The notes: generated by a model not told the origin, from the sequence alone. 64,000 nt of DNA from Senegalimassilia sp003474385 (GCF_003474385.1 NZ_QUCY01000007.1:1-64000); one strand, 5' to 3'; positions 42,636 through 51,791 are shown, numbered from the stretch's first letter. Numbers and translations: made by a program.

Positions 42636-44528
42636 ATGGAAATCGTTTTGCCCGACGGCTCGAAGAAAACGCTGGACGCCGGGGCAACCGTCGCCGATGT
42701 GGCGGCTTCCATCGGCGCGGGCCTTGCGAAGGCCGCGCTTGCCGGTAAGATCGACGGCAAGCTCGTCGACCTGACCACCCCCGCCCACGATGGCGCCGCA
42801 GTCGAGATCATCACGGCGAAAAGCCCCGAGGCGCTGCACATCCTGCGCCACTCCTGCGCCCATATCATGGCCGAGGCCGTGCAGGAGCTGTTCCCCGGCA
42901 CGCAGATCGCCTTCGGCCCTGCAACCGATGACGGCTACTTCTACGACTTCCTGCTGCCCGAGAACATCTCCTCCGACGACTTCGGCGCCATCGAGAAGAA
43001 GATGCAGCAGATCATCAAGGCCAACGAGCCCTTCGTCCGCGAGGTGGTCACCATCGACCAGGCGAAGGAGATCTTCGCCGACCAGCGCTTCAAGCTCGAG
43101 CACATCGACGACCTCGCCGACGAGCAGATCACCATCTACCGTCACGGCTCCTTCGTCGACCTGTGCTCCGGCCCGCACATCCCGTCTGCCGGCAAGATCG
43201 GCGCCATCAAGCTCATGAAGCTGGCAGGCGCCTATTGGCGTGCCGACGCAAGCCGCGAGCAGCTGCAGCGCCTCTACGGCACGGCGTTTTTCAAGAAGGC
43301 CGAGCTTGACGAGTATCTGCACAACCTCGAAGAGGCCGAGAAGCGCGACCATCGCAAGATCGGCCGCGAGATGGACCTGTTCATGATGCGCGAGGAGGCT
43401 CCGGGCTTCCCGTTCTTCCTGCCAAACGGCATGGTGCTCAAGAACACGCTGCTCGACTACTGGCGCGAGATCCATCGCAAGGCCGGCTACGTCGAGATTT
43501 CCACGCCCATGATCATGAACAAGCAGCTGTGGATGACCTCGGGCCACTGGGACCATTACAAGGACAACATGTACTCCACCGTCATCGACGATGAAGAGTA
43601 TTGCATCAAGCCGATGAACTGTCCCGGCGGCGTGCTCGTGTACGCCTCCCAGCCGCGCAGCTATCGCGACCTGCCCATCCGCGCCGGCGAGATCGGCACG
43701 GTGCACCGCCACGAGATGCGCGGCGCCCTGCACGGCCTGTTCCGCGTGCGCTGCTTCAACCAGGACGATGCGCACCTGTTCGTGCGCCCCGACCAGCTCA
43801 CCGACGAAATCGTGGGCGTCGTGCGCCTTATCGACTCGGTGTACCAGCAGTTCGGCTTCAAGTACCATGTGGAGCTTTCCACCCGCCCCGACGACTCCAT
43901 GGGTTCCGATGAGGACTGGGAGGCTGCGGAGAACGGCCTAAAGACGGCTCTGGCGGAGCTTGGCATGGATTACGAGCTCAACGAGGGCGACGGCGCCTTC
44001 TACGGCCCGAAGATCGATTTCCACCTGGAGGATTCGCTCGGCCGTACGTGGCAGTGCGGCACCGTGCAGCTGGACTTCCAGATGCCGCTGAACTTCGGCC
44101 TGGAGTTCGTGGACCACGACGGCTCGAAGAAGCGTCCCATCATGCTGCATCGCGTGTGCTTCGGCTCCGTCGAGCGCTTCATCGGCATCCTCATCGAGCA
44201 CTATGCGGGTAAGTTCCCCGTGTGGCTTGCCCCCACACAGGTCAAAGTGCTGTGCGTGTCCGAGAAGTCCCGCGATTACGCGCATCAGGTTGCGGCGCAG
44301 CTTGAGGAAGCGGGCATCCGCGTGGCAGTGGACGATCGCGACGCGAAGATCGGCTACAAGATTCGCGAGGCTCGCAGCATTGACCGCGTGCCCTATATGA
44401 TCGTCGTCGGCGAGAAGGAGGCCGAGGAGGGCAACATCGCCGTGCGCGACCGCTCCAACGAGACGCATCCGTTCGAGACGGCCGACTTCATCGCGAAGGT
44501 GTGCGAGGAGATTCGCACCCGTGCGTAA
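42636..44528 (+). CDS. thrS: Threonyl-tRNA synthetase
   Basis: This class II synthetase charges tRNA-Thr. The 630-residue protein has a TGS domain (about 1-62), the HxxxH editing domain (LRHSCAHIMAEAVQ, about 69-82, and later YRHGSFVDLCSGPHI), the class II core motifs (NGMVLKNTL, RHEMRGALHGLFRVR) and a C-terminal anticodon domain ending near GDRSNETHPFET. It is full length. The ATG follows the ribosome binding site gaaaggaac. Confidence 0.97.
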   Translation: MEIVLPDGSKKTLDAGATVADVAASIGAGLAKAALAGKIDGKLVDLTTPAHDGAAVEIITAKSPEALHILRHSCAHIMAEAVQELFPGTQIAFGPATDDGYFYDFLLPENISSDDFGAIEKKMQQIIKANEPFVREVVTIDQAKEIFADQRFKLEHIDDLADEQITIYRHGSFVDLCSGPHIPSAGKIGAIKLMKLAGAYWRADASREQLQRLYGTAFFKKAELDEYLHNLEEAEKRDHRKIGREMDLFMMREEAPGFPFFLPNGMVLKNTLLDYWREIHRKAGYVEISTPMIMNKQLWMTSGHWDHYKDNMYSTVIDDEEYCIKPMNCPGGVLVYASQPRSYRDLPIRAGEIGTVHRHEMRGALHGLFRVRCFNQDDAHLFVRPDQLTDEIVGVVRLIDSVYQQFGFKYHVELSTRPDDSMGSDEDWEAAENGLKTALAELGMDYELNEGDGAFYGPKIDFHLEDSLGRTWQCGTVQLDFQMPLNFGLEFVDHDGSKKRPIMLHRVCFGSVERFIGILIEHYAGKFPVWLAPTQVKVLCVSEKSRDYAHQVAAQLEEAGIRVAVDDRDAKIGYKIREARSIDRVPYMIVVGEKEAEEGNIAVRDRSNETHPFETADFIAKVCEEIRTRA

Positions 44529-44570
44529 TGCGTCATAGCGGCAGCACCGTCTGCCCAGCATGTTAGATCG

Positions 44571-44604
44571 CAGCCCCGCAAGGTTTGCTTTGCGGGGCTG
44601 TTCA
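44571..44604 (+). terminator. Hairpin after thrS
   Basis: The 11-bp stem CAGCCCCGCAA / TTGCGGGGCTG has a GGTTTGCT-type loop and is followed by TTC only, so termination is uncertain. Confidence 0.5.
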
Positions 44605-44647
44605 GGTATATGGCGCGGAAGCCGTTTCGCGCACGAAAGGGGAAGGC

Positions 44648-45736
44648 ATGCGCTCGGCTGCTTCCAGATTGCATAAAGGGTTCTCGTTTGCGAATCGCTT
44701 TCGGGAGTGCAGCGATTGGATTTGCTGCGATGGCGCCGCATGGGCCGGACGCTGGGCTGCGTGGGCCCCTGGCGGGGCGGTTCGCGAAAAGGCGTTCTCG
44801 CATGTGGTGCTGGATTTGGGCTGCGGCAAGGGCGAGTACACCGTGGCGTGCGCGAAGCTGCGGCCTGACGTGCTGTTCGTCGGCTTCGACGTGGATGCGG
44901 TATGCACGCTTCGCGCTGCCGAGGCGGCAGCTGCGGCAGGCGTGGACAACGCGGTGTTCCTGATGGATGGCGTGCCGTCGTTTGGCGATGAGGTCGAAGC
45001 GGGGATTGCCGGCGGGGGCGCCGTTTCCTGCGGCGATTCCGGCAACCCTTCAAAAAGCAAGGCGCTCGAGCTTGCCGATCGTCCATGCAGCACCGCAACC
45101 GGTGCGTGCGGTGATTCGCCGGACGCTTCGTTGACGCCCGTCAAATGTCCCGAGCAGGCACATGCTTCCCGTGCATCCGCTCGTAAGGGAGCCCGTTCGG
45201 GCGCGCCCGCCGAGATCGACCTGTCGACCGTGTTCGCCGTCGGAGAGCTTTCGGCGCTGCTCATGAACTTCCCCACGCCGTTCCCGAAAAAGAAGAAGGC
45301 GCATCTGCGTCTGACGTATTTGGATCGTTTGATGGGGTATCGGCCGCTGCTCGGACGGGGCGCGGGCATCCGCTTGCGCACCGACAGCCAGCCGCTGTGC
45401 GATTTTTCCCTCACGCAGCTTGAGCTTGCAGGCTACGAAATCACGTGGCGAAGTGATGACGTCCGCGCCGAGCTCCCCGACGAGCCTTGGAGCGCCTACG
45501 AGCGCAAGCTCACCGAGCAGGGCGCCTGCGTGTTCGGCATTGCGGCATGCCCCGGACCCGCGCCCGAGCACGTGGAGCAAACGGCGCCGCTGTCGCTTGT
45601 CAGCTATTTGCCCGTCAACCTCGAGCAACTCGATTACATCCCGCACGGCATGCAGGGCTGCGTAGAGAACCTGCGCAACCGCAACGCCCGCGAACGCGCC
45701 CGCGGCAAGCAGGAGTTCCGCCCGCCGGTGATCTAA
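44648..45736 (+). CDS. trmB: TrmB-like tRNA (guanine-N7)-methyltransferase with insertion
   Basis: TrmB makes m7G46 in tRNA. The 362-residue protein has the SAM loop DLGCGKGEYT (residues 56-65), VGFDVD (78-83) and the catalytic MNFPTPFPKKKKAHLRL region (206-222). It is about 130-150 residues longer than typical TrmB; residues 114-189 are a low-complexity, Ser/Ala/Gly/Cys-rich insertion between the SAM fold and the catalytic strand, and the C-terminus is also extended. The ATG at 44648 has the ribosome binding site aaagggga. The C-terminus does not look truncated. Confidence 0.82.
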   Translation: MRSAASRLHKGFSFANRFRECSDWICCDGAAWAGRWAAWAPGGAVREKAFSHVVLDLGCGKGEYTVACAKLRPDVLFVGFDVDAVCTLRAAEAAAAAGVDNAVFLMDGVPSFGDEVEAGIAGGGAVSCGDSGNPSKSKALELADRPCSTATGACGDSPDASLTPVKCPEQAHASRASARKGARSGAPAEIDLSTVFAVGELSALLMNFPTPFPKKKKAHLRLTYLDRLMGYRPLLGRGAGIRLRTDSQPLCDFSLTQLELAGYEITWRSDDVRAELPDEPWSAYERKLTEQGACVFGIAACPGPAPEHVEQTAPLSLVSYLPVNLEQLDYIPHGMQGCVENLRNRNARERARGKQEFRPPVI

Positions 45737-45787
45737 CGGGCAGCTATCTGCGATAACTGATGCGCTTGGGCCGCCGCACTGTTTCAA

Positions 45788-45827
45788 GGACGGTTTGGGG
45801 ACGTAGCGTTAAGTGTCCAAACCGTCC
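45788..45827. repeat. REP-like inverted repeat GGACGGTTTGG
   Basis: The arms GGACGGTTTGG (45788-45798) and CCAAACCGTCC (45817-45827) enclose 18 bases. The 16-mer GGACGGTTTGGGGACG at 45788-45803 recurs exactly at 48034-48049. Confidence 0.75.
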
Positions 45828-46004
45828 GAGTGCGTTCCGAGTCTTCTTGCGTGAGCCTGTGCGTTGGTTCTGGGCTGCGATGGTCCTGCCCGCCGTCTTG
45901 CGGGTTTGCGCATTCGCGGACCGGAATAGGGCTTCGAAACCTGGCATCGCGGCAAGCGTGGTAGCATCATTTCGCAAAGTAACTTCGCGGGAAGGGGAAG
46001 GGCA

Positions 46005-46400
46005 GTGTCCCAAAGCGATATTCGCACGTATGCCCAGGCTATGCGGCAGGCGAACAAGGAGGCGCGCGCCACGGTGGCGGCGCTTGTGTGCATCATCGTC
46101 GTGTGGCTTGTGGGCGGTTTCGGCCTGGCGGGCACCGATATCTGGGTGTTCCATACGCCGTTGTGGGTCATTGGCGGTTGCGTGGCGCCGTGGATCGCGG
46201 CGGTCGTGGCCGCGGTGGTGCTCAGCCGCCGTGTGTTCGCCGACTTCGATCTTGATGAGGTGGCGGGTAGCTGCCCTGCCGGCAGCGCCGATGCATCTGG
46301 TGGAGCTCGTGGCGCTGATACCGTTGCATACAATGGAATCGTAGCCGAACGTGATGCGGCTGGCGGCAATTTCGACGATGCGGCTAAGGACGGTGAGTAG
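46005..46400 (+). CDS. yhdT: YhdT-like (DUF997) membrane protein
   Basis: This 131-residue protein has two membrane segments (about residues 25-43 and 55-74) and an acidic, glycine-rich tail. DUF997 proteins are typically encoded directly before panF, and here panF starts 2 bases after the stop. The family is thought to assist pantothenate transport, but its role is not shown. The start is a GTG at 46005 with the ribosome binding site gaaggggaa. Confidence 0.8.
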   Translation: MSQSDIRTYAQAMRQANKEARATVAALVCIIVVWLVGGFGLAGTDIWVFHTPLWVIGGCVAPWIAAVVAAVVLSRRVFADFDLDEVAGSCPAGSADASGGARGADTVAYNGIVAERDAAGGNFDDAAKDGE

Positions 46401-46402
46401 CA

Positions 46403-47890
46403 ATGGATAACTTCGTGGCGCTTATCCCGCTCGTCCTGTTCCTGGCCGTGGCGCTCGGCATCAGCTTCGTCGCGCGACGGCGCAGCGCTGGCGAAGGCGG
46501 CTTCGTCAAGGAATACTTCATCGGCAACCGCACGCTCGGCGGCTTCGTGCTGGCCATGACCACCATCGCCACGTACGGCTCGGTCAGCAGCTTCGTGGGC
46601 GGCCCCGGGCAGGCGTGGCTCGTCGGCTGGGGCTGGGTGTACATGGCCGTCGTGCAGGTCACGGCGCTCGTGCTGCTCTACGGCATCGTGGGCAAGAAGC
46701 TGGCGCTTGTGGCGCGCAAGCTCGACGCAGTCACCGTCATCGACGTCGTGCGCGCACGCTACAACTCCAACGCCCTTGCCAACATCAGCGCCGTCATCGT
46801 GGTGCTGTTCTTCGCCGCCACCATGGTCGCCCAGTTCGTGGGCGGCGCGAAGCTTTTCGAGGCTGTTACCGGTTATTCGTACATGGTGGGCCTCGTGCTG
46901 TTCGGCGCGGCGGTCATCCTGTTCACCACCATCGGCGGTTTTCGCGGCGTGGCGTTCACCGATGCGCTGTGCGGCATCATCATGCTCGTGGGCATCGCCG
47001 TGCTGGCTGCCGGCATCCTGACCGCAGGCGGCGGGTATGGCAACATCATGGACACCATCAAGGCGAACCATCCCGCCATGCTCGAGCCCTTCAGCGGCGG
47101 TAGCATGCCGGCCACGCTGTACTTCACGCAGTGGCTGCTCGTGGGCGTGTTCACCTTCGTCCTGCCGCAATCCATGGTGCGCTGCATGGGCTTCAAGGAC
47201 ACGAAGGCCCTTCACGGCGCCATGATCACCGGCACCGTGATCATCGGCCTTATGATGATCGGCGTCACGGCCTTGGGTGTGCTCTCGGCGGGCGTTTTGA
47301 CCGGCAGTCTGGCAGATTACGGATCAAGCGTGGACAACATCATCCCGCGCGCCATCGCGCAGACGCTGCCGTCTTGGGCGGCGGGCGTGGCTATCATCGG
47401 CCCTATCGCGGCTTCTATCTCAACGGTGTCGTCGCTGCTGATCGCTTCGTCCTCGGCCATCATCAAGGACGTGTACCTGCACAGCTGCGAGGCTCGCGGC
47501 GTGCAGCCTTCCGAGCGCGGCATCTCCCGCGGCTCTCAGGCGGTCACGCTGTGCGTCGGCGCCATCGTGTTCGCCCTGGCCGTGGTGCCGCCCGACGTCA
47601 TCTGGAAGATCAACATGTTCGCCTTTGGTGGCTTGGAGACGGCGTTTTTCTGGGTGATGGTGTGCGGCCTGTTCTGGAAGTGCGCCGGCAAGTTGGGCGC
47701 CTTGCTGTCCATGGTCGGCGGCACGGTGGCGTACTGCGCTTGCATGGCGGTGGGCTTCAAAGTGATGGGCCTGCACCAGATCGTCATCGGCATCGTCGTG
47801 GCGGGCGTGCTCATGGTGGTGGGCAGTCTTATCGAGAAATGTCCGCAAGCCGAACAGCAGCGAATCGATCAGGTGTTCTTCCCGGAATAG
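46403..47890 (+). CDS. panF: Sodium/pantothenate symporter
   Basis: PanF takes up pantothenate, the precursor of coenzyme A, with sodium. The 495-residue protein belongs to the SSF family, with about thirteen membrane spans, EYFIGNRTLGGFVLAMTTIATYGS-like SSF signature (about residues 33-55) and GGPGQAWLVGWGWVYMAV. It follows yhdT by 2 bases. A strong terminator closes the pair. Confidence 0.9.
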   Translation: MDNFVALIPLVLFLAVALGISFVARRRSAGEGGFVKEYFIGNRTLGGFVLAMTTIATYGSVSSFVGGPGQAWLVGWGWVYMAVVQVTALVLLYGIVGKKLALVARKLDAVTVIDVVRARYNSNALANISAVIVVLFFAATMVAQFVGGAKLFEAVTGYSYMVGLVLFGAAVILFTTIGGFRGVAFTDALCGIIMLVGIAVLAAGILTAGGGYGNIMDTIKANHPAMLEPFSGGSMPATLYFTQWLLVGVFTFVLPQSMVRCMGFKDTKALHGAMITGTVIIGLMMIGVTALGVLSAGVLTGSLADYGSSVDNIIPRAIAQTLPSWAAGVAIIGPIAASISTVSSLLIASSSAIIKDVYLHSCEARGVQPSERGISRGSQAVTLCVGAIVFALAVVPPDVIWKINMFAFGGLETAFFWVMVCGLFWKCAGKLGALLSMVGGTVAYCACMAVGFKVMGLHQIVIGIVVAGVLMVVGSLIEKCPQAEQQRIDQVFFPE

Positions 47891-47930
47891 CTTGGCGAAC
47901 GCCTAGCGGCGCTTAGGGCGCCGAACCACG

Positions 47931-47984
47931 AACGCCTCCCGCATCCCCGGCATCGCGACCGCCAGGGATGCGGGAGGCGTTTTG
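47931..47984 (+). terminator. Terminator of yhdT-panF
   Basis: The stem CGCCTCCCGCATCCC / GGGATGCGGGAGGCG of 15 bp is followed by TTTT. The reverse strand also begins with AA before the stem, so it may act in both directions. Confidence 0.8.
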
Positions 47985-48033
47985 CTGCATGGTCCAGGCC
48001 GCTCGGATCGGTTTGCGGCCTTACGATTTGGTC

Positions 48034-48049
48034 GGACGGTTTGGGGACG
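48034..48049. repeat. Second copy of GGACGGTTTGGGGACG
   Basis: An exact 16-base copy of the left arm at 45788-45803, without the right arm. It lies next to the 15-bp tandem repeat. Confidence 0.7.
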
Positions 48050-48067
48050 GCAGCGGGGGCCAGGGCC

Positions 48068-48122
48068 GCCGCAGGCGACACCGCCGCAGGCGACACCGCC
48101 GCAGGCGACACCGCCGCAGGCG
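48068..48122. repeat. 15-bp tandem repeat, 3.7 copies
   Basis: The unit GCCGCAGGCGACACC occurs three times in full and once in part, just downstream of the antiporter stop codon. Confidence 0.9.
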
Positions 48123-48131
48123 CCGCGGTCG

Positions 48132-49778
48132 TTACTTGCCGTCGTCTAGATGGCAATCGTCTATGCGCTTGCCCAGCTCGTGCATGTGGCGGCGGTACTC
48201 GCGCACGGCGCGCTCGGCGATGCGGCGCTCTTCCTCCCAGTCGCCATCCTTGAGGTGCTGCGCGAACGCTTTCGCGGCTTTCGCAGTGCGTTCGGCGGCA
48301 GCCTGGCGCGTTATATTCGCCTTCTCGCCGAGCTCCTTCAGGTCATCCTCATGCGCGGCATACTCGCGTCGGGCGAAATCGAGCATCTCGTCCATGGCTC
48401 GCTTGCGCTGGCTTTGGCGCTGCAGCGCGAAGGCGACATCTTCCCAAGCCGCCTCTTCGCCGGCGTCCCGGCGCGCCTTCGCCGCCATGCGCGCAGCTAT
48501 CTCTTGACGTGCCATCATGCGCTCCAGCTCCAAGTGCTCGTGCAGGATGGACCGGATATCCTGGGGATTCTCCACGATTTCCTGCACGGCTTCGATCGGT
48601 TTCGCGTCCACCACGCGGTAGGTGAGCGATGCCAGAAGCGGCATGAGGAACACGGTGATGGCGCCTGCCGCCACCAGCACGCCGGCGGTGTCCTGGGCCA
48701 TGGCGCCGGATTTCACGGCCAGGCTGGTCACGGCGACGATGATGGGAAGCGCCGTGGTGCAGTACAGCGCCACGGTGATGCGGTTGTGCATGGACAGCGC
48801 CTTGGCGTCGCGGCCCAGAGACAGCGCGACCACGATGGGCACGGCGCGCACGAGCAGCAGCGCACAGATGAACGTGATCAAAAGGCCCGGTTGCGCGCCC
48901 ACGCCCGCCAGGTCGATCTTTGCGCCGGACACCACGAAGAAGACGGGCGTGAGGAAGCCGTAGCCGATGGCATCGAGCTTCGATTCCAACTCATGGTCGC
49001 CTTCGGGGATGATGTAGCGCAGCACGAAGCCGGCGGCGAACGCGCCGAGCACGATGTCCAAGTCGAATACCGCTGAAACGGTGACCAGTCCGATGAGCAG
49101 CACCACCGTCACGCGGACGAACGTCTGCGAGGTCGAGTTGCGCCTACGATGCAAAAAGCCGTACACGCCGTGGCCCGCTTTGCGCGCCTTCGACGGCACC
49201 ACGGCCATCACCACGCATAACACGCCGAACAACGCCAGAATCAGCAGGGTCTGCCAGGTTTTACGGGCGGAAAGCAGCAGCGCCATGGCGAGCACGGGGC
49301 ACAGCTCGCCCCAGGTGCCGAACGCCAGGATACCGTTGCCTACCTGCGTGCCTTCCAGCTTGCGTTCCTTCAGGATGGGCATGAGCGTTCCGAGCGCCGT
49401 AGTGGTCAGAGCGATGGCAACAGCAAGCCCATCGATGTGGCTCAGGGAGAAGCTAGAGGAGAAGTACACCGCCGTACACGCAAGCACCATAGAAACGGCC
49501 CAGGTGGCAAGGCCCTTCTTGCCTTGCGATCCCGATAGGCTCCTGGGGTCGATCTCGTAGCCTGCCAGCAGGAACAGAAACGCCAAGCCAAGCTCGGAGA
49601 TCATGTTCATGGAGTCGGTCAGCTCGATCAGGCCGGCCATATGCGGGCCGAGCAGGGCGCCCGCCAACAGCAAGATGACGGTCTCCGGGACCAGCCCGCG
49701 CGGGATGATGCGCGCGATGATGGGCGCGCATGCGGCGATCAGGCATGCAGTGAAAAGCGAGATGAAATCGGTTGGCAT
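48132..49778 (-). CDS. KefB-type cation/proton antiporter
   Basis: The 548-residue protein has about 12 membrane spans of the CPA2 (sodium/hydrogen exchanger) fold in its first 400 residues, including LGLAFLFLLAGYEID (about 64-78). It lacks the TrkA-N/RCK domain of KefB. Instead the C-terminal 140 residues form a charged coiled coil (EELGEKANITRQAAAERTAKAAKA-type). The ion (potassium or sodium) cannot be told. The ATG at 49778 has the ribosome binding site gaagga. It is the downstream gene of the lipase, separated by 36 bases, so probably an operon. Confidence 0.85.
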   Translation of the reverse strand: MPTDFISLFTACLIAACAPIIARIIPRGLVPETVILLLAGALLGPHMAGLIELTDSMNMISELGLAFLFLLAGYEIDPRSLSGSQGKKGLATWAVSMVLACTAVYFSSSFSLSHIDGLAVAIALTTTALGTLMPILKERKLEGTQVGNGILAFGTWGELCPVLAMALLLSARKTWQTLLILALFGVLCVVMAVVPSKARKAGHGVYGFLHRRRNSTSQTFVRVTVVLLIGLVTVSAVFDLDIVLGAFAAGFVLRYIIPEGDHELESKLDAIGYGFLTPVFFVVSGAKIDLAGVGAQPGLLITFICALLLVRAVPIVVALSLGRDAKALSMHNRITVALYCTTALPIIVAVTSLAVKSGAMAQDTAGVLVAAGAITVFLMPLLASLTYRVVDAKPIEAVQEIVENPQDIRSILHEHLELERMMARQEIAARMAAKARRDAGEEAAWEDVAFALQRQSQRKRAMDEMLDFARREYAAHEDDLKELGEKANITRQAAAERTAKAAKAFAQHLKDGDWEEERRIAERAVREYRRHMHELGKRIDDCHLDDGK

Positions 49779-49814
49779 GTTGCTTCCTTCGGAGGGGTGA
49801 GAGGCGTCAGGCGG

Positions 49815-50912
49815 TTATTTCGCCAGATATTCCTGCAGATCGTCCCAGGTGCGCGCCGCCTCGGCGTATCCTTGCGCGTACAGGTCAAGCAGCTTGTCCT
49901 GGTCGTGTTCCATGCTGTGCACCTCAACGGGGCGCTGAGGCTGTATGGCGAACACCTCGCCCGCCTCGTGCATGCGCGCAACTTGGCGGTAGGTGCGGTT
50001 GTACTCGACGTGGCGATAGCGCAGGCGCTCAAGATAGTGCGGGAAGTCGGCGTACATCTGCGAGAGCACCGGCATCAGCTTGTTGGCGCCCTTCTCGTAG
50101 GTTGCGTCCTGCGTGAGCACCACGATGTGCTTTTTACGCCCCGTCAGCAGGCTGTACGTGATCGGGACGCTGTCGCAGGTGCCGCCGTCGAGCAGCTTCT
50201 TGCCGTCCACCTCGACGATCTGGCTGACCAGGGGCATCGACGACGATGCGATCAAATAGGGAAGGTCGGCATTGCGGCCAAGGTCGCGCACGGCATGGTA
50301 GTCGGCCTCGCCGAGCTCAAGGTCGCTCGATACGGCCGTCAGCGTGATGGGGCTGTTTTTGAACGCCTGGAAGTCGAAAGGATCGAGCTTTTCCGGCACC
50401 TCGTGGAAGGCGAACTCCCTTCCGCAGGCGTTACCGGTATGCACGAAGCTTTTCATGGAAAGGTAGCGCGGGTCGTTGCAGTACTTCATATTAATGAAGC
50501 ACGTTCGCCCGATTTCGCCCGATACATAGCAGTATCCGTTCAGCGCGCCGGCCGACACGCCGATCACCTGATCGCAGAACAGGCCGTGCTCCAAGAAGTA
50601 ATCGAGCACGCCGGCGGTGAACTGCCCGCGCATGGCTCCGCCTTCGAGCACCAGGTTCACGGGCACGGCTTCCTTTCCTTCCCAAGCAGGTTTCGAGGCG
50701 AAAGGGGAAGAGGCCGGGTTCGCTTGGCGTGCGCTCTCGGCGTCGGATGCGCTCTCAGGCTTTTCAGAGCTGGCGCATTCCGGTGCGCGGCGCTCTTCGG
50801 AAAAGAGCGGGTTTCCCTGCTTCGCGTCCTCGGCTTCGGCTGCGTGCTCGGGGTGTGGCGGGATGGCGCGTTCGGCGGCGTTATGTTGTTCGGAGGGGAG
50901 CGTTTCGTTCAT
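49815..50912 (-). CDS. Patatin-like phospholipase with low-complexity N-terminus
   Basis: This 365-residue protein has the patatin signature: the oxyanion loop EGGAMRGQF (near residues 88-96), the nucleophile motif GVSAGAL (S in GXSXG) and the DGG aspartate (LLDGGTCD), so it is a cytoplasmic acyl hydrolase of the YjjU/RssA group. Residues 1-80 are low-complexity and rich in Ala, Glu and Ser. The start at 50912 follows gaaagg; the frame could run from 50981 but without a site. It is transcribed away from trxA and shares the intergenic region with it. Confidence 0.83.
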   Translation of the reverse strand: MNETLPSEQHNAAERAIPPHPEHAAEAEDAKQGNPLFSEERRAPECASSEKPESASDAESARQANPASSPFASKPAWEGKEAVPVNLVLEGGAMRGQFTAGVLDYFLEHGLFCDQVIGVSAGALNGYCYVSGEIGRTCFINMKYCNDPRYLSMKSFVHTGNACGREFAFHEVPEKLDPFDFQAFKNSPITLTAVSSDLELGEADYHAVRDLGRNADLPYLIASSSMPLVSQIVEVDGKKLLDGGTCDSVPITYSLLTGRKKHIVVLTQDATYEKGANKLMPVLSQMYADFPHYLERLRYRHVEYNRTYRQVARMHEAGEVFAIQPQRPVEVHSMEHDQDKLLDLYAQGYAEAARTWDDLQEYLAK

Positions 50913-51012
50913 GGGTGCGGCCTTTCTCGTGTTCTGCTTCAAGTATAGCCCGAGTGCCCGCGCACCTTCCCATACCTTCACAGCGTCACCGTTTCGTAAC
51001 GCCTTCTATCGC

Positions 51013-51033
51013 AATGGTACTAAAACAGTAACA
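51013..51033. promoter_or_regulatory. AATGGTAC-N7-GTAACA element before trxA
   Basis: The dyad GGTAC-N7-GTAAC with flanking AAT and A lies 124 bases before the trxA ATG. An element with the same bases and spacing lies before trxB (53189-53209). It also lies between trxA and the divergent lipase gene. Confidence 0.6.
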
Positions 51034-51081
51034 AATATGTGACGAAGGCGTCGAAGCCCTTCCTTTGGCGGCTGCGATGGC

Positions 51082-51087
51082 TACAAT
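51082..51087 (+). promoter_or_regulatory. -10 candidate for trxA
   Basis: TACAAT lies 70 bases before the trxA ATG; the -35 region is not consensus. Confidence 0.35.
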
Positions 51088-51156
51088 GGGGCCATGAAAC
51101 AGGTGGGCCGGCAGACCGGTTGGTCCGCCGGCCCCGGAGCGACCAAGGAGGTCATC

Positions 51157-51468
51157 ATGTCCCAGATCATCTCTTCTGCCCAGTTCGCCGCCGAAGTGGA
51201 AGGCGCCGACGTTCCCGTGCTCGTAGATTTCTTCGCAACGTGGTGCGGGCCATGCAAGATGCTCGCCCCCACGCTCGACCAGGTTGCCGCAGAGGTTGCC
51301 GGCCGCGCCAAGGTGGTCAAGGTCGACATCGACGCCAGTCCCGATCTGGCGCAGCGCTTCGGCGTCATGAGCGTGCCCACGCTTGCGGTGTTCAAGGGCG
51401 GCAAGCTGGTGAACCAGGCCGTGGGCGTGCAGCCCAAGCCCGCCATCATGGGCCTGCTCGGTATGTAA
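51157..51468 (+). CDS. trxA: Thioredoxin
   Basis: Thioredoxin reduces protein disulfides. The 103-residue protein has the active site WCGPC (in FFATWCGPCKMLAP, near residues 28-41), the cis-proline segment SVPTLAVFKGG (near 74) and the usual length. The ATG at 51157 has the strong ribosome binding site aaggaggtc; an upstream in-frame ATG at 51094 is unlikely. The reductase trxB is about 2 kb downstream. Confidence 0.97.
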   Translation: MSQIISSAQFAAEVEGADVPVLVDFFATWCGPCKMLAPTLDQVAAEVAGRAKVVKVDIDASPDLAQRFGVMSVPTLAVFKGGKLVNQAVGVQPKPAIMGLLGM

Positions 51469-51791
51469 GGCCCTTGCTCGGAGGTGTTGCTTGCAGGCAT
51501 GCCGCGAATGCTCCGATCGCGCTACCTCCAGCCCGAACCGATGAAAGAGCAAACCGGCGCTAACAAGTCTCGTGCCCAAAGGGTCTCCATAACCCTGTGA
51601 TATCATCTCCGCCGGAAATCAAGCGAAAGGCGTCGCCCCGAATGGGACGGCGCCTTCGTTTACGATAGCGGCGAAGACCTGCCGTGCGCGTTATGCCCTT
51701 CGTGCGGGGGCTCGCACGGCAGTGCTTGTCGCCAGGCACCCCGGCCCTTTCCCGGTTCACCGGTTCTGGGTCCCAAGACAGGAGGAAACGC
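51469..51791. other. Structured leader before the MATE gene
   Basis: This 323-base stretch has no gene. It contains an imperfect hairpin AAGGCG-CGCC-type (51627-51658) and a 10-bp perfect hairpin CTGCCGTGCG / CGCACGGCAG (51679-51722) within about 170 bases of the GTG start. It may be a regulatory leader; I recognise no known riboswitch class. Confidence 0.45.

Noticed and set aside
48068..48122. Possible CRISPR array
   Set aside because: The repeats are contiguous with no spacers, and no cas gene is nearby.
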